Source: Pseudomonadota bacterium (GTDB lineage Bacteria; Myxococcota_A; Polyangia; Fen-1088). Taken from it: a stretch of DNA of 40,731 nucleotides. Positions 1 through 10,784 of this stretch are shown here, in pieces (within the stretch, counting starts at the first letter, position 1; every line of letters starts with the position of its first letter). The DNA lies in the NCBI GenBank assembly GCA_017881315.1, contig JADGRB010000012.1, positions 1-40,731 of the forward strand. The letters run 5' to 3'. Below the pieces are notes generated by a model. It saw nothing but the letters and a program-made list of their open reading frames with translations, was not told the origin of the DNA and did not search any database. Made by a program: the position numbers and the translations under genes.

Positions 1-308
1 GTTCCGGAGGCGGTGAGCGGTGGGGGATGGAACGGGAACCCGTTCATTATGGTCGGCGCGGCAACATGACGCCTTCTATCTCACCGGCCGAGCTCGGCGA
101 TCGTGCGGTCAGTTGCCCACAGTCAGTGGAACATCGGGACTTCCAGGATGACGGGCCCAAAGTAGCAGCAGCGAGTCGGTGCACCTCACTCGCGTGGGCC
201 GGCCGCATCGGTCTCCTTGTGATGAAGGAAAACTGATCGTTGCGTCGCGGATCGTAGACCCGGCATCAGGTTTCTGAGGGTGGTGGCCCGGTCCGCGCGG
301 GGTCCGGC

Positions 309-325
309 TTGGTCCGAGAGTTGCT
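309..325 (+). promoter_or_regulatory. sigma-54 type promoter (TTGGTCCGAGAGTTGCT)
   Basis: GG-N10-GC, TTGCT -12; upstream of the Cys-rich lipoprotein; UAS not clear. Confidence 0.5.
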
Positions 326-337
326 GCACCGACAGGC

Positions 338-982
338 ATGCGTATGCCTCCCTGGGTTGGCTCCGCGTTGGTCCTGTCGGTCTTGGCCAGCTCGGCCGCG
401 GGTTTCGGGTGCAGCTCGACGTCCGCTGGAAAGGACGGCGGCGGGGCTGCCGGCAATGGCTATGGCGGGAGCGCGGGCGGCGGCGCTGGCGGTGGCCACG
501 ACGGCGGATCGAGCGACGCGCGCTCGGCTCACGACGGCGCCGGAACCTCGAGCGGGCCTTGCTGGAGCGCGTCCGATTGCACCTCGGGTGCGTCCTGTAC
601 CATCCCCGGCCAGCAGGTTTGCGGCGGCGCCTGTATTGGCGTCATGCACCCCTGCTCAGTGGACACCGACTGCGCGAACAGCGACGCGGCGGCGCCTTCG
701 ATCTGCGATCCGGTGCCTTGCGCCTGCCCCGCGGGCAAAGGGTGCCAGCCCGGCTGCAGCGGCGATGGCGACTGCGGCCCCGGCACCAGCTGCGGCAGCG
801 ATCACCGCTGCGCCCCGCGAGCCTGCACGGCCGCCAGCGGATCATGCCCGAGCGATTTCACGTGTGCCTCCAATGGAGCTTGCGCGCGCAAGGGCTGCAC
901 GGCCGACACCGAGTGCTCGAACGCCTGCGTCGAGGGCGCCTGCTATGCCACGCCGGGCACCTGCCGGCTTCCGGTGCCTTGA
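338..982 (+). CDS. Gly/Ser- and Cys-rich exported (putative lipo)protein
   Basis: N-terminal hydrophobic signal followed by Cys, Gly-rich linker, many Cys in repeated C-x-D-C patterns; typical of myxobacterial surface proteins. ATG at 338 or 344. Confidence 0.65.
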   Translation: MRMPPWVGSALVLSVLASSAAGFGCSSTSAGKDGGGAAGNGYGGSAGGGAGGGHDGGSSDARSAHDGAGTSSGPCWSASDCTSGASCTIPGQQVCGGACIGVMHPCSVDTDCANSDAAAPSICDPVPCACPAGKGCQPGCSGDGDCGPGTSCGSDHRCAPRACTAASGSCPSDFTCASNGACARKGCTADTECSNACVEGACYATPGTCRLPVP

Positions 983-1021
983 GCCACCGTCGCCAGACCA
1001 GCGCGACACGGGATGAGGATC

Positions 1022-2317
1022 CTATCGCGCCTCGACCCGCACGCCTTGCTTGACCCGATCTCCCGGATGGACCGCCACGGTGACGTCGGGCGACAGGCCG
1101 GACAGGATCTCGACCTCTGAATCGCCGCGGTGGCCGATCTCGACCGGCACCAAAGATGCCTTGCCGCCGTCGATCCGGAAGGCGGCCCAACCGTCACCGT
1201 GGCGGAACACGGCGCCCAGCGGTGCCTCGAGGACGTCGGGGGCTTGCCAAAGAACCAGCCGCGTCTCGACGCGGTAGCCATCTCCCAGCGCCGCCCATCG
1301 CGCCGGTGGATCGGTGAGCGCGACGACCACGTTCACGCGTTGCTCGTCGACGCCCAGCGCGGACGGCCGGGTGAATCCAGAAGGCTCCACCAAACGGACT
1401 CGGCCGGCCAGCGGACCGTCGCCGCCCCATCCCAGGATCCCGACCTCGGCACCTGATTTCACCTGGACCGCCTCGGTCGTCAGGAGATCCACGACCACCT
1501 CCAGCGCCGCCGGATCGCCGACTTCCACCAGAGGTGTACCCGCCGACACCACCCCTGCGCTCTTCTGAAATACGCGAAACACCCGGCCAGACACCGGAGC
1601 CAGCACGTCGAGGTGGCGATTGCCCGGGGCGCCGTCGCCTCGGCCGAGCGTGACCCGCGCCATCCGAACGTCTTCGGCGGCGACTTTTTCGGCGAAGAGC
1701 GTGGAGGCGTGCTCTTCGGTTCGCATGCGCGCTTCGAACTGGGCCTGCTCGAACGGTTGCCGGGCGATGGCTCCGCGATCGAGCAGCTTTCGGATGCGGG
1801 CCAGCTCTTGTTCGGCCAGGTCCTTGGCGGCTGCCGCGCGCGCCGCCTGCGATCGTGCTTGGCCGAGCGCCGAGACGGCCGCCCCCAGGCGAGCCTGGGC
1901 CTCGGCGCGCGTCCGCTGGTCGAGCAAAGGCGACAGCGCCGGCGCGATCTCGGCCAGCGTGTCCCCTTCTTTCACGTTGTCTCCGGGCTCGAGCATGAGG
2001 CGCGACAGGCGACCAGTGGCCGGTGCGGACACGACGTAGCGATCCTTGACGCGGGTCTTCCCGCTCTCCTCGACCGCGACGACGAGCGACCCGCGGGTGG
2101 TGCGCGCGACGTCGACCGGCACCGGTCGAGGGCGCAGCGCCAGGACGGCGCCAGCAGTCGCGGCCACCAGCACTGCCACCAGCAAACCCCGGCGGAGGCG
2201 TCGAGCGAACCCCCGGTGTCGATCCCGCGCCTGATGGCGCCCCGGTTCGGTATCGGCGCCCAGCAGACGCGCCGGCGGCCCGACCTGCGGTGCCGCAGCT
2301 GTTGCTTCGATTGTCAT
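1022..2317 (-). CDS. HlyD/MacA-type periplasmic adaptor (membrane fusion protein)
   Basis: One N-terminal TM, lipoyl-like/hairpin/barrel layout (VSAPATGRLSRLMLEPGDNVKEGDTLAEI...LAPVSGRVFRVFQKSAGVVSAGTPLVEVG); start taken as MTIEATAA; 10 nt after the permease stop. Confidence 0.85.
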   Translation of the reverse strand: MTIEATAAAPQVGPPARLLGADTEPGRHQARDRHRGFARRLRRGLLVAVLVAATAGAVLALRPRPVPVDVARTTRGSLVVAVEESGKTRVKDRYVVSAPATGRLSRLMLEPGDNVKEGDTLAEIAPALSPLLDQRTRAEAQARLGAAVSALGQARSQAARAAAAKDLAEQELARIRKLLDRGAIARQPFEQAQFEARMRTEEHASTLFAEKVAAEDVRMARVTLGRGDGAPGNRHLDVLAPVSGRVFRVFQKSAGVVSAGTPLVEVGDPAALEVVVDLLTTEAVQVKSGAEVGILGWGGDGPLAGRVRLVEPSGFTRPSALGVDEQRVNVVVALTDPPARWAALGDGYRVETRLVLWQAPDVLEAPLGAVFRHGDGWAAFRIDGGKASLVPVEIGHRGDSEVEILSGLSPDVTVAVHPGDRVKQGVRVEAR

Positions 2318-2327
2318 GTTTTCACCC

Positions 2328-4703
2328 TCACTCCCTGGTCTTGAGAACGCCGATGAGATCGAGGCGATCGAGGCTGCGACGGACCCACAGGGCGCTCGCC
2401 GCGGCGGCCAGCAGCGCAACCAGCGCGGCCAGCAAGTAGGTCCGGCTCTCGATCAACACCTGGAATCGAAAGGTTTCCTGATCGACGGCGCGGGTGAAGA
2501 ACAGCTCGGCCCAGCCCCGCCCCAGGAACAGGCCGACGGGGATGGCCAGCACCACCTCGATGGCCAGTCCGGCGATCAAGATCGAGGAGATCTCCGCCCG
2601 CGACAGGCCGAGGACGCGTAAGGTCGCCAGCTCGCGGCTCCGCGTCGCCAGCGCGATCCGCGCGTTGTTGTAGACGACCCCGAAGATCACACAGGCCGCC
2701 AGGGTGATTGAAACGAGGGTCCAGATGTCCATCGCGGCGCCGTTCATGTCGCGCAGCCGCTGGACGTCGGCCGCGACGTCGGAGACGTCGATGACCCGTG
2801 GGGATCGACGGAGCTGATCCTCCACCGAGGTGCGCAGCGACGGGTCGACCCTGAGCAGGGCGGACGAGACGGCGCCCAGATCGCCCTCCAGCGAGGATAC
2901 GACCCCCGTGCGGGCATAGACCTGCAGTCCGACCGATTCGTCGACGAACCCCGCGACGACCGGGCGCACCAGGCGGCGATCGCCTTCCAGGACCTCGATT
3001 TCCAGGCGATCGCCGACCGCGAGTCCCAGGATCTTGCCGAGAGCGGTCGTGACCAGCACGCCGTCATCGGGGATCGGCACCTCGTGGCCCGCGCGCGCGA
3101 CCAGGCGCCGGAGCGTGGCCTGGGACGGGAGGCCCATCAGGACCGAATCGCGCATACGGTGCTCGTGGCGAACCCGGATCGGGACGGCGCGGATTCCTTC
3201 GGCCGTGATGACACCGGGCATGCTCGCGAGCTGAGTGACGACCCGGGGATCTGCGGGTCGCGCAAAGGCGACCGCGAGATCCTGGCGTTGCTCGCGGCGG
3301 AACATCGCCTCGAGATAGTTGTTCAAGGAATCGACGCCGAAATGGCCCAGAATGATGAGCGCGACCGCGCCCCCGATCCCGAACGAGGAGAGCGCCGTTC
3401 GAAGTGGCCGCCGCTCGACCTCGCGCAACACCATCATGCCGCTGGCGCCGGCGATCGGGCCGAGCCCCAACCGCGCCGCCAATCCCCGCCGGTAGCGGGC
3501 CGGCGTCGGCGGTCGCATCGCCTCGGCCGGGGGGAGCTTGGCGGCGGAGCGAACCGCGAAGAGGGCGCCCAGAACGGCCGCCGCGGTGCTGATCAGGACG
3601 GCGGACATGACCAGGCCGGGTGTCAGACGGAATACCAGGTCGGGAAAGCGGAAGATCCCCTCGTAGAGACGGAGCACGATCCGCCCCAGCCACCAGCCAC
3701 CAGCGACGCCGAGGAGAGCCCCGGGCACCATGACGACCGCGACCAGCCCCAGGTAGTGGCGCGCGATCTCGCCGTTGGTGTAGCCGACGGCCTTGAGCGT
3801 GGCGATCTCGGTTCGCTGAAGCGTGATGAGGCGGGCCAGGACCATGTTGATGAGGAACGCCGCCACCCCGAGGAAGACGAGCGGGACCATCCCGGCCAGC
3901 GCGCCCAGCTGGCTCAGCTCGCCGGTCAGGATTCGGTTCGACGTCTGGTTCTTCCGCCCGATGGCCCCGAGGCCGCCGTAGGGCGAGAGGATCCGATCCA
4001 CCGCCGCCAGCGTGCCGGCCTCTGAGGCACCAGGCTGTAGCCTCAAGGAGAGATCGTTGAAGGCGCCCCCGAGCTGAAACGCCGAGGCGACGACCGTGCG
4101 GTCCATCCAGAGCACGGCGTATCGTTTCGGATCGTCGGCCAGCGCACCCGGGCGAATCGCGTAGACGAACTCGGGCGATTGCGCGATCCCGACGACGCGG
4201 AGGTTGCGAAGCGTGCCATTGATGACGACCGGCAACCGGTGGCCGGGGCCAAAGCCGTGCGCGCGTGCGAACGATCCGAGCACCACGACCTCCTCGTCGT
4301 GGCCGGGTTCGGGAAGCCGTCCGCTCTCCAGGTGCAGCGCGTTCGTGGCCGGCTCCCCGTGGGCGGGCAGCGAGATGACCTGACCGTACGCCGCGCGGTC
4401 GAGCCCTTCGATGGGCAAGGATACTTCCTTGGCGACCCGCGTCTGCACCAGCGCCACCCCGGGCAGCGCCTCGATGCGTCGGGCCGTCGATTCAGGTGCC
4501 CGCTCCAGGCGGGCGAAGACCTCGGCGAAGCGGGTGCGATCGTAATACGTCTCGCGCGACCACTCGAGCGAGCTGTAGGTCCCGCGCAGCGCGATGAAGC
4601 AGGTGATTCCGCTCGCCAGCACCAGCGCGATCGTCGCGATCTGACCCTTGAGGTGCGTCACCTCCCGCAACAGCTTGCGGTCGAGCGCCGGAAGCCAGGT
4701 CAT
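2328..4703 (-). CDS. FtsX-like ABC transporter permease (two FtsX domains)
   Basis: 791 aa, two MacB-PCD/FtsX halves; [53 protein letters not shown]. Confidence 0.9.
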   Translation of the reverse strand: MTWLPALDRKLLREVTHLKGQIATIALVLASGITCFIALRGTYSSLEWSRETYYDRTRFAEVFARLERAPESTARRIEALPGVALVQTRVAKEVSLPIEGLDRAAYGQVISLPAHGEPATNALHLESGRLPEPGHDEEVVVLGSFARAHGFGPGHRLPVVINGTLRNLRVVGIAQSPEFVYAIRPGALADDPKRYAVLWMDRTVVASAFQLGGAFNDLSLRLQPGASEAGTLAAVDRILSPYGGLGAIGRKNQTSNRILTGELSQLGALAGMVPLVFLGVAAFLINMVLARLITLQRTEIATLKAVGYTNGEIARHYLGLVAVVMVPGALLGVAGGWWLGRIVLRLYEGIFRFPDLVFRLTPGLVMSAVLISTAAAVLGALFAVRSAAKLPPAEAMRPPTPARYRRGLAARLGLGPIAGASGMMVLREVERRPLRTALSSFGIGGAVALIILGHFGVDSLNNYLEAMFRREQRQDLAVAFARPADPRVVTQLASMPGVITAEGIRAVPIRVRHEHRMRDSVLMGLPSQATLRRLVARAGHEVPIPDDGVLVTTALGKILGLAVGDRLEIEVLEGDRRLVRPVVAGFVDESVGLQVYARTGVVSSLEGDLGAVSSALLRVDPSLRTSVEDQLRRSPRVIDVSDVAADVQRLRDMNGAAMDIWTLVSITLAACVIFGVVYNNARIALATRSRELATLRVLGLSRAEISSILIAGLAIEVVLAIPVGLFLGRGWAELFFTRAVDQETFRFQVLIESRTYLLAALVALLAAAASALWVRRSLDRLDLIGVLKTRE

Positions 4704-4713
4704 GCTCGCCGCC

Positions 4714-5466
4714 TCACCAGCGCAGCTCGCTCGGGCGCGCGCGTCGCTCCACGATCCGCTCGTCGAGGACCCGCCCGTCGGCGAGCGTGACCACGCGATC
4801 CGCGATCTCGGCGATCGGCGCGTTGTGGGTGATGAGAGCGGTGGCGGTGCCGAGCTCCCGGTTGATGCGTTCGATGAGCTCGAGCACCAGGATGCCGGTG
4901 CGAAAATCGAGCGCGCCGGTCGGCTCGTCGCAGAGCAGGATGGGCGGCCGCTTGGCCACGGCGCGGGCGATCGCTACCCGTTGCTGCTCGCCCCCCGACA
5001 GCTGGGCCGGGAAGTGATCGAGCCGGTCGCCGAGCCCGACCAGCGCCAGCGCCTCCTCCGGCTCCAGCGGATCGTCGGCGATGTCCGTCACGAGCGCGAC
5101 GTTCTCGCGCGCCGTGAGGCTGGGGATGAGGTTGTAGAACTGAAAGACGAACCCGACGCTGTGCCGGCGGTACTGCGTCAGCTCGTCCTCGTCGGCCGCG
5201 GTGAGGTCGCGGCCTTCGAAGAAGACCTGACCCGACGAGGCGACGTCCAGACCACCCAGGATGTTGAGCAGGGTCGACTTGCCACTGCCGGAGACGCCCA
5301 GCAGCACCAAGAGCTCGCCCGCGCGCAGGGTGAAGTCCACGCCGTCCAGGGCGTGAACGTCGACCTCGCCCATCCGGTAGACCTTGCGAAGGTCGTGGCA
5401 GGCGAGGATCGGGCGAGCGGCCTGGGGTTGCCGGTCGGGTTCTTGGAGCGGAAGCGCTTGTCGCAT
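4714..5466 (-). CDS. MacB/LolD-type ABC transporter ATP-binding protein
   Basis: Walker [13 protein letters not shown], signature [14 protein letters not shown], Walker [14 protein letters not shown]-loop ITHN. Confidence 0.92.
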   Translation of the reverse strand: MRQALPLQEPDRQPQAARPILACHDLRKVYRMGEVDVHALDGVDFTLRAGELLVLLGVSGSGKSTLLNILGGLDVASSGQVFFEGRDLTAADEDELTQYRRHSVGFVFQFYNLIPSLTARENVALVTDIADDPLEPEEALALVGLGDRLDHFPAQLSGGEQQRVAIARAVAKRPPILLCDEPTGALDFRTGILVLELIERINRELGTATALITHNAPIAEIADRVVTLADGRVLDERIVERRARPSELRW

Positions 5467-5478
5467 GGGAACCCGAAA

Positions 5479-7131
5479 CTAGACGTCCTCGGGCACCATT
5501 TGGATGGCGCCGCAGGGGCACTCCTTCGCGCACAGCCCGCAACCCTTACAGAAGTCCAGGTCGACCCGGTAGCGTTCTCCTGGACCGAGCTTGATGACGG
5601 CGTTGTCGGGGCAGACCCCGTAGCAGTTGTCGCACCCGAAGCAGTTGCCGCAGGAGAGGCATCGGCGAGCTTCGAAAGCCGCGCTGGCCTCGTCCAGCCC
5701 ACCGTGCACCTCGTCGAATCCGGCGGTTCGGCGGGCGCGTGCCAGCATCGGCGCGACCGTCTTTGGCGCGTCGCCGTAGTACCAGGGGTTGATGCGTTCG
5801 AAGGTGGCGGGGGCGTGCTTCGTCCCGTCCGCGACGTCGGCGCCGCGTAAATAGGCGTCGATGTGCCGTGCCGCCTTCTTGCCGTGGCCGACCGCCACCG
5901 TCACGGAGCGCTCCCCCGGAACCAGGTCGCCGCCGGCGAAGATTCCAGGGTGGCCAGTCATGAGTGCGCCATCGACGTCGACCGTGCCGTCGCTCTCACA
6001 CTTCGCGCCCGGGACGCGCGCGAACAGGGTCGGATCGACGGACTGACCGAGCGCCAGGATCAGCGTGTCGACGGGGAGCTCCTCGAATTCGCCGGTCGGG
6101 CGCGGACGCCGCTCGGCATCGAGCGCCATCTTCTCCACGACGATCCGATCGGGTCCGGCGAAGCGGCGCACTTCGCGGAGCCAGCGAACCGTCACCCCTT
6201 CGTCGAGCGCTTCGATCACCTCTTCCTCGTGCGCCGGCATTTCGGCCCACGAGCGGCGGTAGAGAATCATGGCGTCGTCGGCCCCGAGCCTCCGCGCCAC
6301 GCGGGCAGCGTCGATCGCGGTGTTCCCCCCGCCCACCACCGCAACCCGCCGTCCCAGCTGTATCGGGCCGCTCCCGGACGCTGCCTGAGCCAGCAGCGTG
6401 ACGGCATCGATGATGCGCGCGGCGTCGGGGGCGGGCATTTCGATCCGGCGCCCGATCTGCGCGCCCACCGCCACGAAGCAGGCGTCGAAACCATCTTGCG
6501 CCATGGTCTTGGGGATGTCGTCGACCTTCTCGGAGAGTCTCAAGGTGACGCCGAGCGCGATGATGCGGGCGATCTCGGCATCCAGCACCTCGCGCGGAAG
6601 CCGGTATTTCGGGATCCCGTAGCGCATCATCCCGCCCGCGGCCGGCGCCGCTTCGCGGATCTCGACAGCGTGGCCCAGGCGGCGCAGGTGATAAGCGGCG
6701 GCCAGACCGCTCGGACCCGCGCCTACCACCAGGACCCGCTTGCCGACCGCGTCGCCGACCGGCGGCGCGGGAAGCGCCCAGCCCTTGCTCACCGCGAGAT
6801 CTCCGAGGAACCGTTCGACCGAGTGGATCCCGACCGCTTCGTCCAGCTGGGCGCGGTTACACGCGCCTTCACACGGGTGGTAGCAGACTCGGCCCATGAT
6901 GGCGGGGAAGGGGTTGTGGACCACCAGACGCTCCCAGGCGCCGCGGTAATCGCCCTCCTCCGCGCGGTAAAGCCAGCCCTGGATGTCTTCGCCCGCGGGA
7001 CAGGCGGCATTGCAGGGGGGGAGACGATCCACGTAGACCGGGCGTTCGGTGCGCCACGAGCCGGTGTGGTTCACCTTGCTCGATCCCGCGTCCAGGGTCA
7101 CCGCGCTGTCGGATGGTTCGTGGGCCTTCAT
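5479..7131 (-). CDS. GltD-like NAD(P)/FAD oxidoreductase with C-terminal 2x[4Fe-4S] ferredoxin domain (POR delta-like fusion)
   Basis: [18 protein letters not shown] and [17 protein letters not shown] dinucleotide folds; N-terminal [15 protein letters not shown]-terminal [15 protein letters not shown] and [12 protein letters not shown]. Start MKAHEPSD overlaps the porB stop. Confidence 0.9.
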   Translation of the reverse strand: MKAHEPSDSAVTLDAGSSKVNHTGSWRTERPVYVDRLPPCNAACPAGEDIQGWLYRAEEGDYRGAWERLVVHNPFPAIMGRVCYHPCEGACNRAQLDEAVGIHSVERFLGDLAVSKGWALPAPPVGDAVGKRVLVVGAGPSGLAAAYHLRRLGHAVEIREAAPAAGGMMRYGIPKYRLPREVLDAEIARIIALGVTLRLSEKVDDIPKTMAQDGFDACFVAVGAQIGRRIEMPAPDAARIIDAVTLLAQAASGSGPIQLGRRVAVVGGGNTAIDAARVARRLGADDAMILYRRSWAEMPAHEEEVIEALDEGVTVRWLREVRRFAGPDRIVVEKMALDAERRPRPTGEFEELPVDTLILALGQSVDPTLFARVPGAKCESDGTVDVDGALMTGHPGIFAGGDLVPGERSVTVAVGHGKKAARHIDAYLRGADVADGTKHAPATFERINPWYYGDAPKTVAPMLARARRTAGFDEVHGGLDEASAAFEARRCLSCGNCFGCDNCYGVCPDNAVIKLGPGERYRVDLDFCKGCGLCAKECPCGAIQMVPEDV

Positions 7132-8150
7132 GATCTGGTCTCCTCGGCGGCTAGCCCGAAGCGCTCGATATTCGCGTCGGCAATCCCCTGCAAGCGCGCC
7201 AGGCGCGCCCGACTGGCCTCCGACCCATCGAAGAGGTGCGCGAAGCGTCGCTGAAGGCGCAGGCACGCGTCGACGGGGACGCGCCGGCGGATTTGGGTGC
7301 GCCCCGTGATTGCGCCGGCCTGCCATTCGAAGAGCGGGAACAGTCCCGATTCGACCGCCAGACGCGCGACCTGGATGGTCTCGTCCCCGGCGTGGCCCCA
7401 GCCGAGTGGGCAGGGCACGTCGACGTGGACGTAGCGGGCGCCGCGCATCGGGATCGCGCGCAAGATCTTGGCTTCGAGGTCGTGCAGATCGGCGACGCTG
7501 GCGGTCGCCACGTACGGGATGCCGTGGGCCATGGCGAGCGCGGGCAGGTTCTTTCCCTGGCCGAAGGTATTGCCGGGCTCAGCCCCGAGCGCGGGCGTGG
7601 TGGCGGTTCGCGCCGTGGGGGGCGTCGCGCTCGAGCGCTGCACGCCCGTGTTCATATACCCCTGGTTGTCGTAGCAGACGTAGAGGACGTCGTCGTTGCG
7701 CTCGAACATCCCCGACAGCGGCCCGAACCCGATATCTGCGGTGCCGCCGTCTCCTCCTTGCGCGAGCACGCGGATGTCTTGCTTGCCCTTGACGGCCAGC
7801 GCCGCCGCCACCCCCGCCGCCACCGGCGCGGCGTTGCCGAACACGGAGTGCATCCAGGGAACCTGCCAAGCACTTTCTGGCGAGGCCGTCGTGAAGACCT
7901 CCAGGCAACCGGTGGCGTTCACCGTGACGAGACGGCCGCCGGTCGCCCGCATGGCGGCGTCGAGCACGTAGCGCGCGCCGAGCGCCTGGCCGCACCCTTG
8001 GCAGGCGCGGTGCCCGCTGGTGAGCGCGTTCGGACGATCGGGCGCCGCCTGGACGGTTCGAAGCGCGGGATCGATGAGTCGGTTTCCGACGGTAAACGTG
8101 CCGGTCTGGTAGAAGCGCACGCGGGCCGCACCGTTTTCGAGATCGCTCAT
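7128..8150 (-). CDS. porB: pyruvate/2-oxoacid:ferredoxin oxidoreductase beta subunit (TPP-binding)
   Basis: HRACQGCGQALGARYVLDAA, NATGCLEVFT, GGDGGTADIGFGPLSG, YDNQGYMNTGVQRSSATP are hallmark PorB motifs. Confidence 0.92.
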   Translation of the reverse strand: MSDLENGAARVRFYQTGTFTVGNRLIDPALRTVQAAPDRPNALTSGHRACQGCGQALGARYVLDAAMRATGGRLVTVNATGCLEVFTTASPESAWQVPWMHSVFGNAAPVAAGVAAALAVKGKQDIRVLAQGGDGGTADIGFGPLSGMFERNDDVLYVCYDNQGYMNTGVQRSSATPPTARTATTPALGAEPGNTFGQGKNLPALAMAHGIPYVATASVADLHDLEAKILRAIPMRGARYVHVDVPCPLGWGHAGDETIQVARLAVESGLFPLFEWQAGAITGRTQIRRRVPVDACLRLQRRFAHLFDGSEASRARLARLQGIADANIERFGLAAEETRS

Positions 8151-9328
8151 GAGATCCTTTCGAGACCGCCATCGGCCAGACGTCGGTCGAGATCGAGGAA
8201 GTGCAGTGGCTCGACCGCGCCTCGAGTGGCTTGCTCGAGGAGCCGCTCGAGCACCGGCCGGGTGATCGCCCGCCCACCGAGACCCGCGATGACGGCACGG
8301 ACTTGCTGGTTCTGATCGGGTAGAGCTGCCCGAACGTCCGTCGCCAGCACGCCGCCACTGCTGGGCGCCAGGTTGCGATCGATGACCAGCACCTGCCGGG
8401 CGCTCTCGAGCGCGGTCCTCACGGCGTCGGCGGGAAACGGGCGGAAGGTGCAGATCCCGAGCGCGCCCACCCGGCGTCCCGCCGCGCGCCAGGCGTCGAC
8501 CACATCTTGAATCGTGCCGTTCACCGACCCGAGCGCCACCAGCACGATTTCGGCGTCGCCGAGACGATAGCCGTGGACCAGCCCCCCGGACCCGCGTCCG
8601 AACCGCTCCTGGAACTCCGCGGCCAGCTGCGGAACGAGCTCCAGGGCGCTCGAGAGCTTACGATGGGCGAGGTAGCGAACCTCGGTGAAAGCCTCCGGGC
8701 CGACCAGCGCACCGATGGTCATCGGCGCATCGGGATCGAGAACCTGGACCGGCTTGAAAGCCGGCAGGAAGGCATCCACCTCGGCTTGCGAGGGGAGGTC
8801 GACGCGCTCGACGGCGTGGGTAAGCACGAATCCGTCCACGCACACCATCACCGGCAGGGAGAGGGTCTCCGCGATCCGGAAGGCTTGCACGTGAAGATCG
8901 ACGGCTTCCTGATTGTCCGCGGCAAAGAGCTGAATCCAACCGGCGTCGCGCAAGGCCATCGCGTCCGAGTGATCGTTCCAGATGTTGATCGGGGCGCCGA
9001 TCGCCCGGTTGGCGAGGGTCATCACGATCGGCAACCCCAGACCGGCCGCGTTGTAGACCACTTCGGCCATGTAGAGCAGACCCTGGCTGGCGGTCGCGGT
9101 GTAGGCACGCGCGCCGGCCACCGACGCGCCCACCGCCACACTCAACGCCGAGAATTCGGAATCGACGTTCATGAACGCGCAGGGCGCCAGCTCTCCGGTC
9201 CGCACCATTTCGCCGAGCGCCTCCACGATGTGGGTCTGCGGTGTGATCGGGTAGGCACAGATCACCTCGGGACGGCAGAGGGCGACCGTCTCGGCGATGG
9301 CCCGCGACCCTTCGATTTGCTTCAGCAT
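8147..9328 (-). CDS. porA: pyruvate/2-oxoacid:ferredoxin oxidoreductase alpha subunit
   Basis: GSRAIAETVALCRPEVICAYPITPQTHIVEALGEMV...FMNVDSEFSALSVAVGASVAGARAYTATASQGLLYM; 4-nt overlap with porB. Confidence 0.92.
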   Translation of the reverse strand: MLKQIEGSRAIAETVALCRPEVICAYPITPQTHIVEALGEMVRTGELAPCAFMNVDSEFSALSVAVGASVAGARAYTATASQGLLYMAEVVYNAAGLGLPIVMTLANRAIGAPINIWNDHSDAMALRDAGWIQLFAADNQEAVDLHVQAFRIAETLSLPVMVCVDGFVLTHAVERVDLPSQAEVDAFLPAFKPVQVLDPDAPMTIGALVGPEAFTEVRYLAHRKLSSALELVPQLAAEFQERFGRGSGGLVHGYRLGDAEIVLVALGSVNGTIQDVVDAWRAAGRRVGALGICTFRPFPADAVRTALESARQVLVIDRNLAPSSGGVLATDVRAALPDQNQQVRAVIAGLGGRAITRPVLERLLEQATRGAVEPLHFLDLDRRLADGGLERIS

Positions 9329-9933
9329 GTTGCCTCCACGGTGCTCGCCGGTCGATTCGTGTCGCTTCCCATCCAAGCGAACGCTTCGGCCGCCGCCGCA
9401 GCGTTCGCCTCGCCGACCGATCCGGAGAAACGGTCTCGGATCGCATCCAGCAGCGGTGCCAATGCAGTGGCACCCGTCAGGGCGGCCAGCGCCCCCAGCA
9501 TCGCAGTATTGGGAAGCGGCCTGCCGAGATGTCGTCGCGCGATCTCCGTCGCCGGGACCGTCCGCAGGGTGATCCCAGGCAGGCGCGCCAGCATGGGTGC
9601 CAGTCCCAGCGCTTGAGGGCCGCGCTGGGAATTCACCAGCGCGAACCCGTTCGGCAATAGCCCCTCGAACACGTTCAAGGCGTGCAGGAGCGTTGGATCC
9701 TGCACCATCACGACATCGGGCGCCGTGATGGGTTCATGGGAGCGAATGGGTCGATCGTCGATTCGGCAGAACGCGACGACCGGCGCCCCCGTTCGTTCGG
9801 AGCCGAAGCTGGGGAATGCCTGCGCGTACCTGCCGCCGTGGTAGGCCGCCACGGAGAGAAGCTCTGCCGCCGTGACCACGCCTTGGCCGCCGCGGCCGTG
9901 GATACGAATGGCGAAAGGTCTCGTCGTTGTCAT
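9322..9933 (-). CDS. porC: pyruvate/2-oxoacid:ferredoxin oxidoreductase gamma subunit
   Basis: IRIHGRGGQGVVTAAELLSVAAYHGGRYAQAFPSFGSERTGAPVVAFCRI; SD gaggaaggg before ATG at 9933. Confidence 0.9.
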   Translation of the reverse strand: MTTTRPFAIRIHGRGGQGVVTAAELLSVAAYHGGRYAQAFPSFGSERTGAPVVAFCRIDDRPIRSHEPITAPDVVMVQDPTLLHALNVFEGLLPNGFALVNSQRGPQALGLAPMLARLPGITLRTVPATEIARRHLGRPLPNTAMLGALAALTGATALAPLLDAIRDRFSGSVGEANAAAAAEAFAWMGSDTNRPASTVEATC

Positions 9934-9991
9934 GGTCACCCTTCCTCGATCCGAGCGCGGCGCTCGCCGTCTCTCCCGTTTCTCGAGACTC

Positions 9992-10008
9992 AGCAAGGGA
10001 TGTGCCGT
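9992..10008 (-). promoter_or_regulatory. sigma-54 type promoter (ACGGCACATCCCTTGCT) for the por operon
   Basis: GG-N10-GC, CGGCACA...CTTGC; 48 nt predicted leader to porC; UAS pair about 77 nt upstream. Confidence 0.75.
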
Positions 10009-10082
10009 CTGCACCCCTCGCCCGCTCGGACGGCCGCTGGGCGTTCGTATCGATGGGCCAGTTGATCTTCGGCAAGCCGCAG

Positions 10083-10127
10083 GCGCAAATCGTGCACCTG
10101 CGCGGAGCGTCGATGCATTGTCTGCGC
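10083..10127. promoter_or_regulatory. paired UAS: GCGCAAATCGTGCAC (10083) and ATGCATTGTCTGCGC (10113), 30 bp apart
   Basis: Matches the dyad consensus RCGCAA-N3-TTGCGY recurring in this window. Confidence 0.6.
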
Positions 10128-10154
10128 CGCTCGCCAATTCCGGAGGACCCCCGC

Positions 10155-10622
10155 ATGCACCTCACCTCGACCGCATTTGGAGCGAACGCCGAGATCCCCA
10201 CCGCCCACACCTGTGAGGGCGCAGACCGCGCGCCGCCGCTCGCCTGGACCGACGCGCCCGCGGGAACCAAGAGCTTCGCGCTCGTCGTCGATGATCCGGA
10301 CGCGCCCGATCCAAAGGCGCCCAAGATGACCTGGGTGCACTGGGTCGTCTACGATCTGCCGTCTACGACGGACGCGCTCCCCGAAGGGGGCGCGTTGCCG
10401 GCCGGCGGCCTCGAGGGAATCAACGATTGGAAGCGAGCGGGGTGGGGAGGTCCGTGCCCACCCGTCGGTCGCCACCGTTACTTCTTCAAGCTCTACGCTC
10501 TCGACAAGGTCCTCCCCGATCTCAAGCGGCCGACCAAGGCGCAGCTCGAAAGGGAGATGGAGGGGCACATCCTCGCCAGGGCCGAGCTCGTCGGCACCTA
10601 TCAGAAGCGGAAGATGCGGTGA
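10155..10622 (+). CDS. YbhB/YbcL family Raf-kinase-inhibitor-like (PEBP) protein
   Basis: LTSTAFGANAEIPTAHTCEGADRAPPLAWTDAPAGTKSFALVVDDPDAPDP...WVHWVVYDLP. Confidence 0.92.
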   Translation: MHLTSTAFGANAEIPTAHTCEGADRAPPLAWTDAPAGTKSFALVVDDPDAPDPKAPKMTWVHWVVYDLPSTTDALPEGGALPAGGLEGINDWKRAGWGGPCPPVGRHRYFFKLYALDKVLPDLKRPTKAQLEREMEGHILARAELVGTYQKRKMR

Positions 10623-10657
10623 GTCCGGTGCGAGCGGATCCGGACGCCTCGCCCGAC

Positions 10658-10674
10658 TGGCACACGCGGTGCAA
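10658..10674 (+). promoter_or_regulatory. sigma-54 type promoter (TGGCACACGCGGTGCAA)
   Basis: TGGCAC-N6-TGCA with GG-N10-GC; upstream of the GyrI-like gene; no clear UAS pair. Confidence 0.55.
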
Positions 10675-10784
10675 CGACCCAGCATATGCCTTCCACATCC
10701 GTTGTCTCACGCTCCCGCACGACGCATCCCGCGCAGAAAGCGCACGCTCCACGCAACCCGAGCGTCACGAAACCTCCGCTCCCG

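Noticed and set aside
420-560. GGCGGC-rich repetitive stretch as a possible repeat element
   Set aside because: Explained by the Gly/Ser-rich linker of the lipoprotein coding sequence.
5863-9616. Plus-strand ORFs 5863..7254, 7236..8315, 8507..9616
   Set aside because: Antisense to the well-supported GltD/por genes; no recognisable domains.
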